Source: Paludibacteraceae bacterium
GTDB taxonomy: Bacteria > Bacteroidota > Bacteroidia > Bacteroidales > Paludibacteraceae
Direction: 5' to 3'
Length of the DNA stretch: 64,000 bases
NCBI GenBank assembly: GCA_017446585.1
Contig: JAFSQL010000016.1
Location: 1-64,000 of the forward strand
The notes under the pieces are model-generated. The model made no database searches. It was not told the DNA's origin and saw nothing but the letters and a program-made list of their open reading frames with translations. Shown here piece after piece: positions 28,998 to 35,480 of the stretch. Made by a program: the position numbers and the translations under genes. The stretch's first letter is position 1, and each line of letters begins with the position of its first letter.

Positions 28998-29519
28998 TTA
29001 TGCGCCTCTCTTGCTCAAGGTCTCCAACTCGCCATGAATCTTCTGACCTGCAGCTGCCTGCAAACCGGAAATAACATTCTTGGCTGGAGATTGCAGCAAT
29101 GCGATGACATCGCCAATGAGCTCGTTCTTGCTCTTGATGGCTACCAAGTCCTCCAACTGCGATGCGCTGTAGAAACTTTCTTCAACGTATGCGGCTTTCA
29201 ATACTGGCTTGCCATTGTCCTTAGCGAACTTCTTGATGAGTTTCGCAGGGGCGTTGCCCGTGTTCGACAACATCAAGCTCGTCTGACCCGCAAGGGCTGG
29301 ATAAAGCTCGTTGTAGTCCGTGTCAAGAGCCTCAAGTGCCTTCTGAAGCAACGTGTTCTTCACAACAAGCATCTTGATGTCGTTGTTGAAGCACTCGCGA
29401 CGAAGGTTGCTCGTCTGCTCCGAGTTCAAGCCGGCTGTGTCGGCAAGATACATGTGAGCGTACGAACCGATAACCTCCTTGAGTTGCTCGATAATCGCGC
29501 CTTTATCTTCTTTTTTCAT
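28998..29519 (-). CDS. rplJ: Large ribosomal subunit protein uL10
   Basis: Protein of 173 aa, base of the ribosomal stalk that binds bL12 dimers. Starts MKKEDKGAIIEQLKE; RNA-binding N-domain with 'SEQTSNLRRECFNNDIKMLV' in style. Only 20 nt separate it from rplA, so the long L10 leader found in E. coli between these genes is absent here. Confidence 0.97.
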   Translation of the reverse strand: MKKEDKGAIIEQLKEVIGSYAHMYLADTAGLNSEQTSNLRRECFNNDIKMLVVKNTLLQKALEALDTDYNELYPALAGQTSLMLSNTGNAPAKLIKKFAKDNGKPVLKAAYVEESFYSASQLEDLVAIKSKNELIGDVIALLQSPAKNVISGLQAAAGQKIHGELETLSKRGA

Positions 29520-29539
29520 GTCTCTTTGATGCTTACGGA

Positions 29540-30238
29540 TTAAAGTTCATCCACGGTCTTCGTGTCTATCTTCAGACCCGGACTCATGGTACTCGAAAGA
29601 TAAATGCTCTTCACATAGGTGCCTTTCAGCGCCTGTGGTTTCAATTTCAAAATCGTCGAGATGAATTCCTTCGCGTTCTCGGTGATTTGTTCTGGTGTGA
29701 ACGAAACCTTACCAATCGACGCGTGAACGATTCCGAACTTGTCAACCTTGAAGTCTATTTTTCCTTGCTTCACCTCTTTCACGGCTTGACCGATCTCGTT
29801 GGTCACGGTGCCGCTCTTAGGGTTTGGCATCAATCCGCGAGGACCCAACACGCGACCCAACGCTCCGAGTTTTCCCATCACCGATGGCATCGTGATAATT
29901 GTGTCTACGTCTGTCCAACCGCCTTTGATCTTCTCGATGTACTCGTCCAAACCAACATAGTCCGCTCCTGCGGCCTTTGCCTCTTCCTCCTTGTCGGATG
30001 TGCAGAGGGCAAGCACGCGAACGACCTTGCCGGTTCCGTTTGGCAACGATACCACGCCACGAACCATTTGGTTCGCCTTGCGTGGGTCAACGCCCAAACG
30101 TACGTCCATGTCCACCGATGCGTCAAATTTTACAGTTGTGATATCTTTAACAAGAGCGGCAGCTTCTTCCAATGAGTAGAATTTTCCCTGCTCAATTTTT
30201 TCGGAGACTGCCTTCTGATTTTTCGTAAGTTTGCTCAT
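29540..30238 (-). CDS. rplA: Large ribosomal subunit protein uL1
   Basis: Protein of 232 aa of the L1 stalk. The family signatures '[17 protein letters not shown]', 'GTGKVVRVL' and '[15 protein letters not shown]' are present. It is 18 nt after rplK. In other bacteria uL1 represses the rplKA mRNA by binding its leader. Confidence 0.98.
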   Translation of the reverse strand: MSKLTKNQKAVSEKIEQGKFYSLEEAAALVKDITTVKFDASVDMDVRLGVDPRKANQMVRGVVSLPNGTGKVVRVLALCTSDKEEEAKAAGADYVGLDEYIEKIKGGWTDVDTIITMPSVMGKLGALGRVLGPRGLMPNPKSGTVTNEIGQAVKEVKQGKIDFKVDKFGIVHASIGKVSFTPEQITENAKEFISTILKLKPQALKGTYVKSIYLSSTMSPGLKIDTKTVDEL

Positions 30239-30256
30239 AGTCAGTTTCTAAAAAGA

Positions 30257-30700
30257 TTAGTTGTTAGCGGGAAATTCTCCCTTGACGGTTATACCCATGC
30301 TGCGAGCGGTACCCGCAACGAGTCGCATCGCGCTTTCTACGGTGAAGCAGTTCAAGTCTGGCATCTTGTCCTGCGCGATAGCGCGAACTTGATCCCACGT
30401 GATTTCTGCCACTTTCTTACGGTTTGGTTCTGCCGAGCCACTCTTCTTCTTAGCGGCTTCAAGCAATTGAACCGCTACCGGAGGCGTCTTCACGATGAAC
30501 GTGAAACTCTTGTCCGTATAGGCGGTGATAACGACAGGGAGCACCTTGCCAGCCCTATCTTGAGTCTGCGCGTTAAACGCCTTGCAGAACTCCATGATGT
30601 TGATACCCTTGGAACCCAAGGCAGGACCTACTGGCGGAGAAGGATTGGCTGCGCCACCCTTGATCTGCAATTTAATAAGTCCAGCAACTTCTTTTGCCAT
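30257..30700 (-). CDS. rplK: Large ribosomal subunit protein uL11
   Basis: Protein of 147 aa in the GTPase-associated centre. The N-domain has the '[18 protein letters not shown]' region (Pro-rich, binds thiostrepton-type drugs) and the C-domain binds 23S rRNA ('[11 protein letters not shown] ... GTARSMGI'). 86 nt after nusG. Confidence 0.98.
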   Translation of the reverse strand: MAKEVAGLIKLQIKGGAANPSPPVGPALGSKGINIMEFCKAFNAQTQDRAGKVLPVVITAYTDKSFTFIVKTPPVAVQLLEAAKKKSGSAEPNRKKVAEITWDQVRAIAQDKMPDLNCFTVESAMRLVAGTARSMGITVKGEFPANN

Positions 30701-30786
30701 AACAAATTAAAAATTAAACTTCCATGGAACAATCACTTCCTCTCATCGCCGACCCGTAACATGTCACCCGTGAGCGGTACAACGTG
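30701..30786 (-). promoter_or_regulatory. rplK leader, possible uL1-binding site
   Basis: The 86-nt nusG-rplK gap can fold into a hairpin (ACC-gctcac-GGGT with flanking ACACGT/ACATGT pairing). Since uL1 feedback on this mRNA is common, it is a candidate operator, but I cannot match the L1 consensus with confidence. Confidence 0.25.
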
Positions 30787-31338
30787 TCATTCCTTTTCTA
30801 CTTGCGTAAAACCCAGTTCTACCGGCGTCTTACGACCGAAAATCATAACCATAACCTTCACCTTGCGCTTCTCCGCCAACACTTCTTCCACGTGTCCGCT
30901 GAATCCGCTGAAGGCTCCATAAGTAACCTTCACCGCGTCTCCTACGGCAAACGGTATCGAAGTGTTGTTAATCACCTCTTCCGCTTCATCCACCTGTCCC
31001 AAGATGCGATTCACTTCGCTCTTGCGCAGCGGTGTCGGATGAGCTGGGTCATCGCTCAGGAAGCCAATGATGTTCGGCGTGTTGCTCAGTCGGTGAGCGA
31101 TGGCGTCCGTCAACTCGGCTTCTACCAAGACGTAACCTGGCAGATAAGAACGCTCCTTGACCACTTTCTTGCCCTTAGGGGTCATCGTCATAACCTTCTC
31201 CGTAGGTATCAACACCTGACCGATATATCTTGCGAAATCGGTATCGGCCTTGCATTCTTTTTCAAGATAATCCTTGGCCTGATTCTCCTTGCCGCTGATG
31301 GCGCGGAGCACATACCATTTCTTTGCGTTGTCAGCCAT
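30787..31338 (-). CDS. nusG: Transcription termination/antitermination protein NusG
   Basis: Protein of 183 aa. N-terminal NGN domain ('KKWYVLRAISGKENQAKDYL') contacting RNA polymerase, and C-terminal KOW domain ('FAVGDAVKVTYGAFSGFSG'). Between secE and rplK in the usual order, 30 nt after secE. Confidence 0.97.
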   Translation of the reverse strand: MADNAKKWYVLRAISGKENQAKDYLEKECKADTDFARYIGQVLIPTEKVMTMTPKGKKVVKERSYLPGYVLVEAELTDAIAHRLSNTPNIIGFLSDDPAHPTPLRKSEVNRILGQVDEAEEVINNTSIPFAVGDAVKVTYGAFSGFSGHVEEVLAEKRKVKVMVMIFGRKTPVELGFTQVEKE

Positions 31339-31368
31339 AGTAATACTCTCCCTGAAGATGGTTTGATA

Positions 31369-31560
31369 TTAACGGATAAGGGAATAAATCGTGGACATCA
31401 GGTTCTCGAAACCCATGTCTATAACCCACACGATGAGCGCGATAATCACGGAAGCAATGAGTACGACCACCGCACTGTTCGAAAGCTCCTGACGCGATGG
31501 CCAAGACACTTTGTGGGCGAGTTCTGAGTAAGACTCTTGGATATAGTTAACGATTTTCAT
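31369..31560 (-). CDS. secE: Preprotein translocase subunit SecE
   Basis: Protein of 63 aa with one membrane segment (VVVLIASVIIALIVWVI), preceded by the amphipathic helix and conserved 'ELAHKVSWPSRQEL'. Start at 31560 (MKIVNYIQ); the longer open frame upstream runs through the tRNA-Trp gene and is not coding. Confidence 0.95.
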   Translation of the reverse strand: MKIVNYIQESYSELAHKVSWPSRQELSNSAVVVLIASVIIALIVWVIDMGFENLMSTIYSLIR

Positions 31561-31574
31561 TTTCCTGTAGTTTG

Positions 31575-31647
31575 CACGGAACGAGAGGCTCGAACTCCCG
31601 ACACCCGGTTTTGGAGACCGGTGCTCTACCAACTGAGCTAGTTCCGT
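31575..31647 (-). tRNA. trnW: tRNA-Trp (anticodon CCA)
   Basis: A 73-nt cloverleaf. Acceptor ACGGAAC/GTTCCGT with discriminator G, D-loop AGCTCAGTTGGTAGAGCA, anticodon loop CTCCAAA, T-arm with GTTCGAG. CCA is not encoded. It sits between the tuf terminator and secE. Confidence 0.95.
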
Positions 31648-31654
31648 ATTTGAA

Positions 31655-31698
31655 AAACGGTCTCTCCGCTCCTCTTTTAAGGCGGGGAGAGACCGTTT
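31655..31698 (-). terminator. Terminator between tuf and tRNA-Trp
   Basis: A 13-bp perfect stem AAACGGTCTCTCC / GGAGAGACCGTTT with an 18-nt loop; on the minus strand the 3' arm runs into TTTTTC. It splits the tRNA-tuf unit from tRNA-Trp-secE-nusG. Confidence 0.8.
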
Positions 31699-31721
31699 CG
31701 TTATGTTAGACTAAAGATTTT

Positions 31722-32915
31722 TTAGTCGAGGATTTCGGTGATTTGACCGGCACCTACCGTACGACCACCTTCGCGGATTGCGAAACGCAGACCCTTGTCG
31801 CATGCTACTGGCACGATCAAGTCAACGGTAATGGTAACGTTGTCACCTGGCATAACCATCTCGGTTCCTTCTGGCAATGTGATCTCGCCAGTCACGTCCA
31901 ACGTGCGGACATAGAACTGAGGACGATATTTGTTGTGGAATGGAGTGTGACGACCACCTTCTTCTTTCTTCAAGATATAAACCTCCGCCTTGAACTTCTG
32001 GTGAGGCTTAACCTGTCCTGGGTGGCAAAGAATCATACCACGCTTAACGTCGTTCTTCTCGATGCCGCGGAGCAACAAACCTACGTTGTCACCTGCTTCA
32101 CCTTGGTCAAGGGTCTTGCGGAACATCTCGACACCCGTAACGACTGCCTTGCGATCCTCACCCAAACCGAGCAATTCCACCTCGTCGTTCACCTTAACGA
32201 CACCGGTCTCGATACGACCCGTTGCTACGGTTCCACGACCGGTGATAGAGAAGATGTCCTCGATAGGCATCAAGAATGGTTTGTCAACCTCACGTGCTGG
32301 GGTTGGAATCCACTCGTCAACTGCGTCCATCAACTTCATCACGCTGTCGCTCCATTTCTCCACGCCATTCAATGCGCCGAGTGCGGAACCGCGAATGATT
32401 GGGGTGTTTTCGCCGTCGAAGTTGTAGAACGAAAGCAAGTCACGCATTTCCATCTCTACGAGCTCGAGCAACTCCTCGTCCTCAACCATGTCACACTTGT
32501 TCAAGAAAACGACCAAACGAGGCACGTTCACTTGACGAGCGAGCAGGATGTGCTCACGAGTTTGAGGCATTGGACCGTCGGTAGCGGCAACCACGATGAT
32601 GGCACCGTCCATCTGAGCGGCACCCGTTACCATGTTCTTCACATAGTCGGCGTGTCCTGGGCAGTCAACGTGTGCGTAGTGACGTTTAGCGGTCTCATAC
32701 TCCACGTGAGAGGTGTTGATGGTGATACCACGCTCTTTTTCTTCTGGAGCGTTGTCGATTTGGTCGAACGACTTGATCTCGTCGCTCTTGCTGAATCCCT
32801 TCTCTGCCAATACCTTCGTGATAGCGGCGGTCAAGGTCGTCTTACCGTGGTCCACGTGACCAATGGTACCAATGTTTACGTGCGGCTTGGTACGTTCGAA
32901 TTTCTCTTTAGCCAT
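31722..32915 (-). CDS. tuf: Elongation factor Tu
   Basis: Protein of 397 aa. G1 GHVDHGKT at 19-26, '[15 protein letters not shown]'-type G3 (here with MVTG), NKCD G4, and domains 2 and 3 ending '[12 protein letters not shown]'. Start at 32915 ([12 protein letters not shown]). Directly preceded by four tRNA genes in the order found in E. coli thrU-tyrU-glyT-thrT-tufB. Confidence 0.99.
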   Translation of the reverse strand: MAKEKFERTKPHVNIGTIGHVDHGKTTLTAAITKVLAEKGFSKSDEIKSFDQIDNAPEEKERGITINTSHVEYETAKRHYAHVDCPGHADYVKNMVTGAAQMDGAIIVVAATDGPMPQTREHILLARQVNVPRLVVFLNKCDMVEDEELLELVEMEMRDLLSFYNFDGENTPIIRGSALGALNGVEKWSDSVMKLMDAVDEWIPTPAREVDKPFLMPIEDIFSITGRGTVATGRIETGVVKVNDEVELLGLGEDRKAVVTGVEMFRKTLDQGEAGDNVGLLLRGIEKNDVKRGMILCHPGQVKPHQKFKAEVYILKKEEGGRHTPFHNKYRPQFYVRTLDVTGEITLPEGTEMVMPGDNVTITVDLIVPVACDKGLRFAIREGGRTVGAGQITEILD

Positions 32916-32963
32916 AACTGATATAAATATTAAAGAATGAAAATTGTTCTCACCAAAAAAAAG

Positions 32964-33035
<72 letters not shown>

Positions 33036-33067
33036 AACTTCTGGAGGAAGAAGTAAAACATACTTTG

Positions 33068-33141
33068 AGCGGAAAACGGGACTCAAACCCGCGACCCTCA
33101 GCTTGGAAGGCTGATGCTCTAATCAACTGAGCTACTTCCGC
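33068..33141 (-). tRNA. trnG: tRNA-Gly (anticodon TCC)
   Basis: A 74-nt cloverleaf, acceptor GCGGAAG pairing with TTTCCGC (one G-U), anticodon loop CTTCCAA, T-loop GTTTGAG. CCA not encoded. Confidence 0.95.
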
Positions 33142-33201
33142 ATTTATCAACCCCTCGCTCATCATGTCGCCATCGCGACGTGATTCGCTCCGAGTCTCTT
33201 G

Positions 33202-33284
33202 TGGGTAGTGATGGATTCGAACCACCGAAGTCGTAAGACAACAGATTTACAGTCTGTCCCATTTGGCCACTCTGGTAACTACCC
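33202..33284 (-). tRNA. trnY: tRNA-Tyr (anticodon GTA)
   Basis: An 83-nt class II tRNA with a long variable arm. Acceptor GGGTAGT/ACTACCC, discriminator A, anticodon loop CTGTAAA, T-loop GTTCGAA. Confidence 0.95.
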
Positions 33285-33327
33285 AAGCCTTTATGTCTTT
33301 CGGCGGAAACTTGCCCGCCTCGCTTTG

Positions 33328-33400
33328 AGCCTCTTGTCGGACTTGAACCAACGACCCCGAGATTACAAATCACGTGCTCTACCAACTGAGCTAAAGAGGC
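33328..33400 (-). tRNA. trnT: tRNA-Thr (anticodon TGT)
   Basis: A 73-nt cloverleaf, acceptor GCCTCTT pairing with AAGAGGC, discriminator T, anticodon loop TTTGTAA, T-loop GTTCAAG. First tRNA of the tuf transcript. Confidence 0.95.
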
Positions 33401-33437
33401 TGGTTGTTGATTACTTGCCCGATCGGAAAGGTAATCA

Positions 33438-33483
33438 AAGCCGTTCTAACAGCATTTGACTGCTAAAACGGCTTGCAAAAGTA
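33438..33483 (-). promoter_or_regulatory. Promoter and leader hairpin of the tRNA-tuf operon
   Basis: TACTTTTG on the minus strand (33483-33476) matches TAnnTTTG. Just downstream the leader forms a hairpin of about 15 bp with one mismatch (AAGCCGTT... / ...AACGGCTT), probably removed during tRNA processing or protecting the 5' end. Confidence 0.5.
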
Positions 33484-33545
33484 GGTATTTTTTTAATACG
33501 ACAAATAAAAATCCGATTTTTTTTGTTTTCGTCCGTCTTTTTTTT

Positions 33546-33842
33546 CTATTGACGGACTTTTTCCTTCGACTTGATCAGTTGTTTCTCTATCGCTTGCAAT
33601 GCCGTGTCCACGCTCTCCTCAAACGTGTCAGTCACCTTCGACGCGAAAAAGTCACCGTTCGGAACTTGTACCCGTATCTCGGCCTCTTTGTTGTTCGAGG
33701 TCTCGGGCTTTACCACTTTCAGTGTCACGTCAGCCGTGATGATGCCGTCGTGCACGCGTTCCAACTTCGCCACTTTCTTGTTGATGAACTCTTCCAGCTG
33801 CTGGCTCATGCTGAAGTGGATGGGCTGAATCTTGATGTCCAT
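33546..33842 (-). CDS. hpf: Ribosome hibernation-promoting factor (short form)
   Basis: Protein of 98 aa of the HPF/RaiA family (beta-alpha-beta-beta-beta-alpha). It starts MDIKIQPIHFSMSQQLEEF and contains 'LERVHDGIITADVTLKV' and 'FEESVDTALQAIEKQL'. It blocks the decoding site in stationary phase. A good AGGAGG lies just before the ATG. Its 5' leader contains one copy of a 32-bp sequence duplicated upstream of the HEPN gene, so the native hpf promoter now appears to sit beyond the HEPN/MNT pair. Confidence 0.93.
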   Translation of the reverse strand: MDIKIQPIHFSMSQQLEEFINKKVAKLERVHDGIITADVTLKVVKPETSNNKEAEIRVQVPNGDFFASKVTDTFEESVDTALQAIEKQLIKSKEKVRQ

Positions 33843-33863
33843 GTCTCCTCCTTTTTGTAGTTA

Positions 33864-33895
33864 TTAGATATTAAGGTGTTCGAGGTTTTCTTTTT
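33864..33895 (-). repeat. 32-bp direct repeat, hpf-proximal copy
   Basis: Perfect copy of 34581-34612. On the minus strand it begins at the last base of the MNT stop codon and ends 21 nt before the hpf start codon. Confidence 0.9.
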
Positions 33896-34194
33896 TATTG
33901 TATTGCGATTCCTGTTCGCATGACGTCTTCATACAGAGGGGAGGGATGTTCGTCTTCCATCAACACGGGTTCTATGCGGTAATTCACTTTGGGTGCGAGG
34001 AGCCAAAGCCGTGTGGACAAGTCTAACCAATCCCCCTTGACCTTAGGTACCACCACGGCGACGTCAATGTCGCTGTGGCTGTGTGCCGTACCTTTGGAAT
34101 ACGACCCGTACAGAAACACTTGGGCATTGTCAATGGTGTCTGACACAAGTTTCTTGTATTCCTTGACGATATTTATAACTTGCTCTTTATCCAT
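33895..34194 (-). CDS. MNT-type nucleotidyltransferase (HEPN/MNT pair)
   Basis: Minimal nucleotidyltransferase of 99 aa. The active-site motif GSx10DxD is intact: Gly30-Ser31 and Asp42, Asp44 (FLYGSYSKGT ... SDIDVAVV). In HEPN/MNT modules of the toxin-antitoxin type the MNT protein can inactivate the HEPN partner, in studied cases by AMPylation. Here it overlaps the HEPN gene by 22 nt. Cytoplasmic, no signal peptide. Confidence 0.88.
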   Translation of the reverse strand: MDKEQVINIVKEYKKLVSDTIDNAQVFLYGSYSKGTAHSHSDIDVAVVVPKVKGDWLDLSTRLWLLAPKVNYRIEPVLMEDEHPSPLYEDVMRTGIAIQ

Positions 34195-34568
34195 TTGTGT
34201 AGTTCAATAGTGTTGTCCGTCAGTTGGTGGCAAAAGTCATCAGTCATGCTCTTTTCCAGTTTCGCTTTGTATTCCGGATAGCGTGCTTCTATGTTCATGG
34301 GCATCAGAAGGGCAATAAGTCTTTGTTGCTCTTCTGTCATCTGACCATACAAGTCGGTGCGAATGGCAAGTTGCGCAAGGTTATGAATGTAGGGAGGATC
34401 TTCCGTTTGGGTCTTGCACCAATACGCTTTCAGGGTTTTTTCTATGACCTGGTGGCACATGAATCCGACATATAACCAGCGTTTTATTTGAAGCAAACCC
34501 TTCGCGGTCTCAATATCATATTCCGCCAAATCAAGCCAATAGGCAATTTTTTCCTCTTTGGTCATCAT
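34173..34568 (-). CDS. HEPN-domain protein (HEPN/MNT pair)
   Basis: Protein of 131 aa, all helical. It matches the HEPN family (PF05168-like): 'WLDLAEYDIETAKGLL', 'YVGFMCHQVIEKTLKAYW', 'PPYIHNLAQLA', 'ARYPEY'. The R-x4-6-H RNase motif of toxic HEPN proteins is not obvious, so a ribonuclease role is uncertain. Start at 34568 or the next codon (MM). A TATCTTCG box (34621-34614) upstream resembles the Bacteroidota -7 element. Confidence 0.83.
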   Translation of the reverse strand: MMTKEEKIAYWLDLAEYDIETAKGLLQIKRWLYVGFMCHQVIEKTLKAYWCKTQTEDPPYIHNLAQLAIRTDLYGQMTEEQQRLIALLMPMNIEARYPEYKAKLEKSMTDDFCHQLTDNTIELHKWIKSKL

Positions 34569-34580
34569 GGTGCAGTTGTT

Positions 34581-34612
34581 TTAGATATTAAGGTGTTCGA
34601 GGTTTTCTTTTT
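34581..34612 (-). repeat. 32-bp direct repeat, HEPN-proximal copy
   Basis: Identical to 33864-33895, offset 717 bp. It lies between the TATCTTCG box and the HEPN start codon. Together the two copies delimit a unit made of one repeat plus the HEPN and MNT genes. Confidence 0.9.
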
Positions 34613-34613
34613 G

Positions 34614-34621
34614 CGAAGATA
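34614..34621 (-). promoter_or_regulatory. Candidate -7 box for HEPN/MNT and hpf
   Basis: TATCTTCG on the minus strand, one base different from TAnnTTTG; the same variant precedes the acyltransferase gene (9342-9335). Confidence 0.4.
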
Positions 34622-34722
34622 AGATGTTTTTCCGTCATTTCCTTTTTTTGACCTCAAAACTTTTCCTTCGCCCGCCACCCCTCTTCCTTTATCGGACGTG
34701 TGTGGAAACAGCAACCGTATTC

Positions 34723-34996
34723 TTATTTGTCTTTGTAGTGTTCTTCCGCTTGAATGACAAGAACGGTAACGCTATCGTCATATATTATATATGATTCGGT
34801 CGTCAGCGGTAATGTGTCGCGAGTAGGTTATGTCGTTTCCGCCGATTAGGTCTTCAGGGTGTCCTAATCCCGTCCGCGGGTGTTGCATGATGTCTAATAG
34901 CAACTTCATCGCTTTTTTGAACAGGTGAGGGTTTGACTTCTTCCATTTTCGAAGGGTCTTGTCCGCCGCTTTTGAATATTCTACCTTGTAGATCAT
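34723..34996 (-). pseudogene. YoeB/Txe-family toxin, frameshifted near the C-terminus
   Basis: The frame opens at 34996 (MIYKVEYSKAADKTLRKW) and stops with TGA at 34780-34778 after RIIYNI, giving 72 aa. The missing C-terminus is encoded intact in the +1 frame down to TAA at 34725-34723 (YDDSVTVLV ... EEHYKDK). Aligned to E. coli YoeB, the lost part holds the catalytic His-Tyr pair; the Glu and Arg residues upstream (PEDL, YSRHIT) are kept. The break lies in an AT-rich tract, ATATATAATATATGAC, consistent with loss of one AT dinucleotide. The start overlaps the antitoxin stop (ATGA). Either an inactivated toxin, a phase-variable one, or a recoded one. Confidence 0.8.
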
Positions 34997-35247
34997 AGGC
35001 TGTCGAAATAGCGAATCATCTCTTCGGGACTCTCGCATGCGATGGTCTCGCCCTTTTCGTGTTCTTCTTCGGCTTTAAGAATCTGTTTGCGCAGTGCGGG
35101 GGTGATTTGATTTTTCTCTGATGTTCGTACGGTGCGTACGGAGGCGATGCCACGAATCATTTTCAGGGCTTTTTTGATTTCTTCTATCATGGCTCCTGAT
35201 TCTAACGTGACGATTATCTGGCTTTTGGGTAAGGTGGTTGTTGCCAT
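34993..35247 (-). CDS. Antitoxin of the YoeB-type pair
   Basis: Protein of 84 aa (MATTTLPKSQIIVTLE...), with two main helices and an acidic end (CESPEEMIRYFDSL) that would bind the toxin. It does not show the clear Phd/YefM fold at its N-terminus, so the exact antitoxin class is open. Start at 35247; promoter box TACCTTTG at 35273-35266. Translationally coupled to the toxin. Confidence 0.75.
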   Translation of the reverse strand: MATTTLPKSQIIVTLESGAMIEEIKKALKMIRGIASVRTVRTSEKNQITPALRKQILKAEEEHEKGETIACESPEEMIRYFDSL

Positions 35248-35265
35248 AGTCTTTTGTCTTTTTCG

Positions 35266-35273
35266 CAAAGGTA
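35266..35273 (-). promoter_or_regulatory. -7 box for the toxin-antitoxin pair
   Basis: TACCTTTG on the minus strand, 18 nt before the antitoxin ATG. Confidence 0.5.
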
Positions 35274-35323
35274 AATAATATTTCAAGAAATGTTATTCTC
35301 CTTCTTCCCTCGCGGACGTAAGG

Positions 35324-35367
35324 AAAAAACAGCAACCGCCGTGGCAAGCGAAGGCGCACGGCGGTTG
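35324..35367 (-). terminator. Terminator of cassette A
   Basis: A perfect 11-bp stem CAACCGCCGTG / CACGGCGGTTG with a 13-nt loop; on the minus strand it is followed by CTGTTTTTT. The same hairpin ends cassette B (60265-60310). Confidence 0.85.
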
Positions 35368-35420
35368 ACCTATCATTAGGAGAAAAAAATGCTATTTGAG
35401 TGGAGGATTTAAGAAGGTTT

Positions 35421-35460
35421 AGGAAAACCTAGGACTTCCTAGGATATCCTAGGACATCCT
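35421..35460 (-). repeat. Four tandem 10-bp palindromic units, cassette A
   Basis: Units AGGAAAACCT, AGGACTTCCT, AGGATATCCT, AGGACATCCT follow one another without gaps. Each unit is self-complementary at its ends, and the period is one DNA helical turn. Located 21-61 nt after the stop codon of the large protein. Confidence 0.85.
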
Positions 35461-35480
35461 ATTAAGTCCCATATTAGGTT

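Noticed and set aside
31743..32921. Long open frame opposite tuf (about 390 codons, plus strand)
   Set aside because: It mirrors the tuf gene, lacks any family similarity and arises from the codon bias of a highly expressed gene. The same holds for open frames opposite rpoB, rpoC, infB, rnz and xerC.
33513..33560. Inverted repeat GTCCGTC/GACGGAC at the hpf stop as an hpf terminator
   Set aside because: On the hpf strand it is followed by an A-rich, not T-rich, stretch, so it would not terminate hpf transcription.
35421..35460. CRISPR-like array
   Set aside because: The units are contiguous 10-bp palindromes without unique spacers, and no cas gene is in the window.
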